NCBI GenBank assembly: GCA_963920765.1
Contig: OY987248.1
Location: 12,372,539 to 12,436,538, forward strand
Origin: Ulota crispa
Lineage: Eukaryota; Streptophyta; Bryopsida; Orthotrichales; Orthotrichaceae
Direction: 5' to 3'
DNA: 64,000 nt
Shown here: piece by piece, positions 61,475 through 64,000 of the stretch
Layout: each line of letters opens with the position of its first letter
Numbering within the stretch: position 1 is the stretch's first letter
Program-made: the position numbers and the translations under genes
The notes under the pieces: model-generated
Seen by the model: only the letters and a program-made list of their open reading frames with translations
What the model was told of the DNA's origin: nothing
Databases searched by the model: none

Positions 61475-63198
61475 CTAATGCTTTGCAAGCTGACCCTCCA
61501 AGTCTGCCCTCCGTCTGTGCAATTCCTGCAAAAAAACAAAAAACGAAAAAACATTAACCAAACATGAAAAAGGCACAAAGCAATGTGTATTGCACAATGT
61601 GGACACCTGTTGGAGGATTCCAAAGATTTTTAACTACCTCAAGGAGGCCATTTGTGTAGAGGTGGCACCTAAGCATTGGATACAAAGTGCAAAGTTACAT
61701 TACATAGTCATAAGACCTAGTTCAAACTGGGAATTGGACAAGACTTAGGATCAACTCATTGGCCGGTGAGAGGGTTTTGTCTAGCGCAGCTTTCAAAGTG
61801 AAGCAAACAACCATTAGGTGTTAACGCCATGTCATCACTCACTCCAATCAAAATTGAAGAGGAGTTCACTTGTAATGGATAAGATTTAAGGTCACCTCCC
61901 AAGGTGACCCCAAATCTTGTCCATTGGACAAAACACTCACTCTCAATTCATGTGAGGTGTGAGGTAAAGACAAAATCATGTCAAGTGGGAATAGAATTAT
62001 AACTCCACCAAACATCTAGTTTTCAGTGTGAAACATTTCACCAGACAAACAAAATCAATGATGACACAACAACTTCCCACCAAATGAAGGGGGACAAGAC
62101 ACTAGACAAAGCGTTTTGTCCTCTAGGCCTTATATCTTCTTTAGCGTCACGGTGCAAGATAACCGGTTCTTGCCTAAAGCTTGCAAATGTAGCCCTCATT
62201 AATCCCAGAATATTGGTTTAAAGATGGTAATCAAGCGTTGCACATGCAAGAGGATGTTGAAAAATTGCAACATATACCAACAAATACTATCCATACAACC
62301 ATTCATGAACTAAGTTTTGGACAAAAAAAACAACCAATTATGTATCCTAATGAGGTTCTTGGCACATGTTCTTGCCCATGACCAATTTGACTTGACTCAA
62401 CCCATCTTAGGGTGCCAACTTTGCATGGTCATGCATGTTGAATCACAACCAATAACTGGCTCCAGAAAACCCATTGCCTAATATTTTTTGGACATTTCAT
62501 CAAGCATGTGCAAATCTAACAACAATTAAGGTTTTCTTAAGTAAATAGTATAAAGATATAACATACTTGGACCTTCTTGTGGCTCAGTATATTATTTCTC
62601 AGGTCAAAAGTCTTGTTAGTTTCAAATTAAGTAGTCCATAAACCCACAAAAGGCAGCAAAACGACTGCAACTTTACATTCAAATAAGACCGACAATGAGC
62701 GCAATACAAAAGACTGAAGAAAAGTGGATGAGCCTTTTTACCTCAAGATCCTTCTGAGCTTGTTGACGCCAGTTCTGCTTTTTTAAACGGTTACTTTTTA
62801 TGCGTCCCAAACATAACAATCCCTGAAAACGAATCCTGGTTTTTCTTAGTAAGCTCAAATTTCAAGTCAAACCACTGCATGTACTGGAAAATCAACAACT
62901 AGCAAGCTTGTCTGTCTCAAATAGACAAAACTGACGAACACAAGAAAATGAAGGGAAAGGAAATCAAACAAATCATCCTTTTTTTTCTCCATAATCCAAG
63001 AAGAGCAGGGCAGTTGACCCAACATGAAAATGAAATGGCACTCACAGCTACAATATACAGAATTCCACAGGCAAAAAGCCACCAGCTGGCAATTTCGTGA
63101 AGCAAACCCTCAGCTGAAGTCTCTCCACTTGCTCTCTTCAACACCCTTGTCAGCACTGCAACACTGAAAACCCATTGAATTGTGTCAGATACTCTAAA
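61475..63198 (-). CDS. Last three exons of an unrecognised membrane-protein gene (partial)
   Basis: On the - strand: exon 63,198-63,046 (51 codons), exon 62,822-62,742 (27 codons), exon 61,525-61,475 (16 codons plus stop TAG). All boundaries are AG/GT and all are phase 0. The reading starts FRVSDTIQWVFSVAVL, holds one hydrophobic segment (IASWWLFACGILYIVAGLLC, spanning the first junction), and ends in a charged, probably coiled tail (LKKQNWRQQAQKDLE then ELHRRRADLEGQLAKH). It looks like the C-terminus of a small helical membrane protein with a cytosolic coiled tail. I do not recognise the family. The 5' exons were not found before 64,000. Confidence 0.7.
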
Positions 63199-64000
63199 CT
63201 GCAATAGCACAAAAGCTTAAAATGAGTTTCATACTTTTAAAATGAAAAGCGAGGATCCATCCACCTGCCCCATTAAAAGAGCCTAAAACAAAGTTAACTC
63301 ATTTGTACAAGTAAACAAACTCTTGAAGAAGAAATGGGGACAAAATGATGGTCATCCAAGGATATGTACCCACAAGAAGTTGTGGTAGTAGTTAAAGGAT
63401 TTGGTACAGGAGAAGTATATTTGGAAAAACGGTTTGTCTAGCTATTAATGGAGGAGGCTTACTTAGTTTATCATGTGAAACTTAGTGGCGTTGTTAGTAG
63501 CACTTTATGCACCTTTGGAGGTAAAAGCTTCATTAAAGAACAAGTAGAGTAGAATTGAGTTCTTCAGGTTTTGTTCAAAGTGTAGATCTTCAGATTGTTC
63601 TTACTCAACTCTAGACTTAAGGACACACCACTTTCATCCTCCAAAAAAATCGTCATTCTAAAAAGTATCCAAAAACATTTATCTCAATATGCTTTGTTTG
63701 CCATTTTCTATTTCTTTTAATATATATTCATGAAACTTCAAAAAATAAAGGACAGGAAAGGGTTGATTTTAGCCATAATCCTCAAAAATAGTATTCTCAC
63801 TCTATAAGATTCTCATAGGCTTCCTTTCACCACACACCCAACACCACTTATTCTACCTCAACCTCCTACAATGGAAGAAAGAGAAAATTTGATCTAAAAC
63901 ATTTTGCTCAACTCTTCTCCAGAGCAAGCAAAAAATTATTCAATTTGTTAAAAAAACCCACTGCTCTAATCCTATCACGAAATGCTTTTGAGCAATTTCT
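63199..64000. other. Upstream intron or flank of the - strand gene, nothing recognised
   Basis: This should hold an intron of the - strand gene. No further exon with matching splice phase was found up to the window edge. Confidence 0.4.

Overview
This is nuclear DNA from a plant. The evidence is short spliced introns with GT/AG ends, a plant-type KDM3/IBM1-class JmjC demethylase gene, Stowaway-type MITEs, and AT-rich intergenic DNA packed with inverted-repeat elements. The gene density (about two host genes in 64 kb) and the resemblance of the 29.7-34.5 kb transposase to sequences I associate with mosses and other non-seed plants point to a bryophyte- or lycophyte-like genome. The lineage is not proven. 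No rRNA, tRNA, CRISPR or prokaryotic feature was seen.

Layout. At 1-7 kb there is a MITE, then a two-exon hAT transposase pseudogene whose intron holds a ~128-bp minisatellite. At 7-20 kb there is a graveyard of inverted-repeat elements. It is dominated by a ~0.93-0.97 kb family flanked by TTAA (five copies, one inserted inside another), plus a small TTAA MITE, foldback elements and a Stowaway-type element. At 20.2-24.5 kb there is a region saturated with the word ACAACT/AGTTGT, with an 80-bp tandem repeat inside it. At 26.9-27.4 kb two inverted-repeat elements are nested.

At 29.1-44.6 kb base composition changes and three decayed coding blocks appear. On the + strand is a spliced DDD/E-type transposase (29,658-34,527). 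On the - strand are a SUVR-type SET-domain histone methyltransferase with recognisable pre-SET, SET and post-SET (about 37.3-35.1 kb) and a zinc-finger gene (41.8-38.4 kb). The reading frames stay largely aligned. They are broken almost only by single nonsense codons, each reachable by one C-to-T change from a Gln or Arg codon, as expected from methylated-cytosine deamination. I read this as one large transposon, or a transposon with captured cargo, that carried its own H3K9-methyltransferase-like gene. This is the main candidate for something new.

At 44.6-51.3 kb there are more repeats, including the second copy of the Stowaway-type element. At 51.3-58.3 kb lies the one complete host gene, a 13-exon KDM3/IBM1-like JmjC H3K9 demethylase whose 5' region contains three 76-bp hairpin-bearing repeats. 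At 58.9-61.1 kb there are two more inverted-repeat elements. At 61.5-63.2 kb are the last three exons of a - strand gene for a probable membrane protein, whose 5' part was not found. The window thus places an H3K9 eraser (host gene) about 15 kb from the remains of a transposon-borne H3K9 writer.
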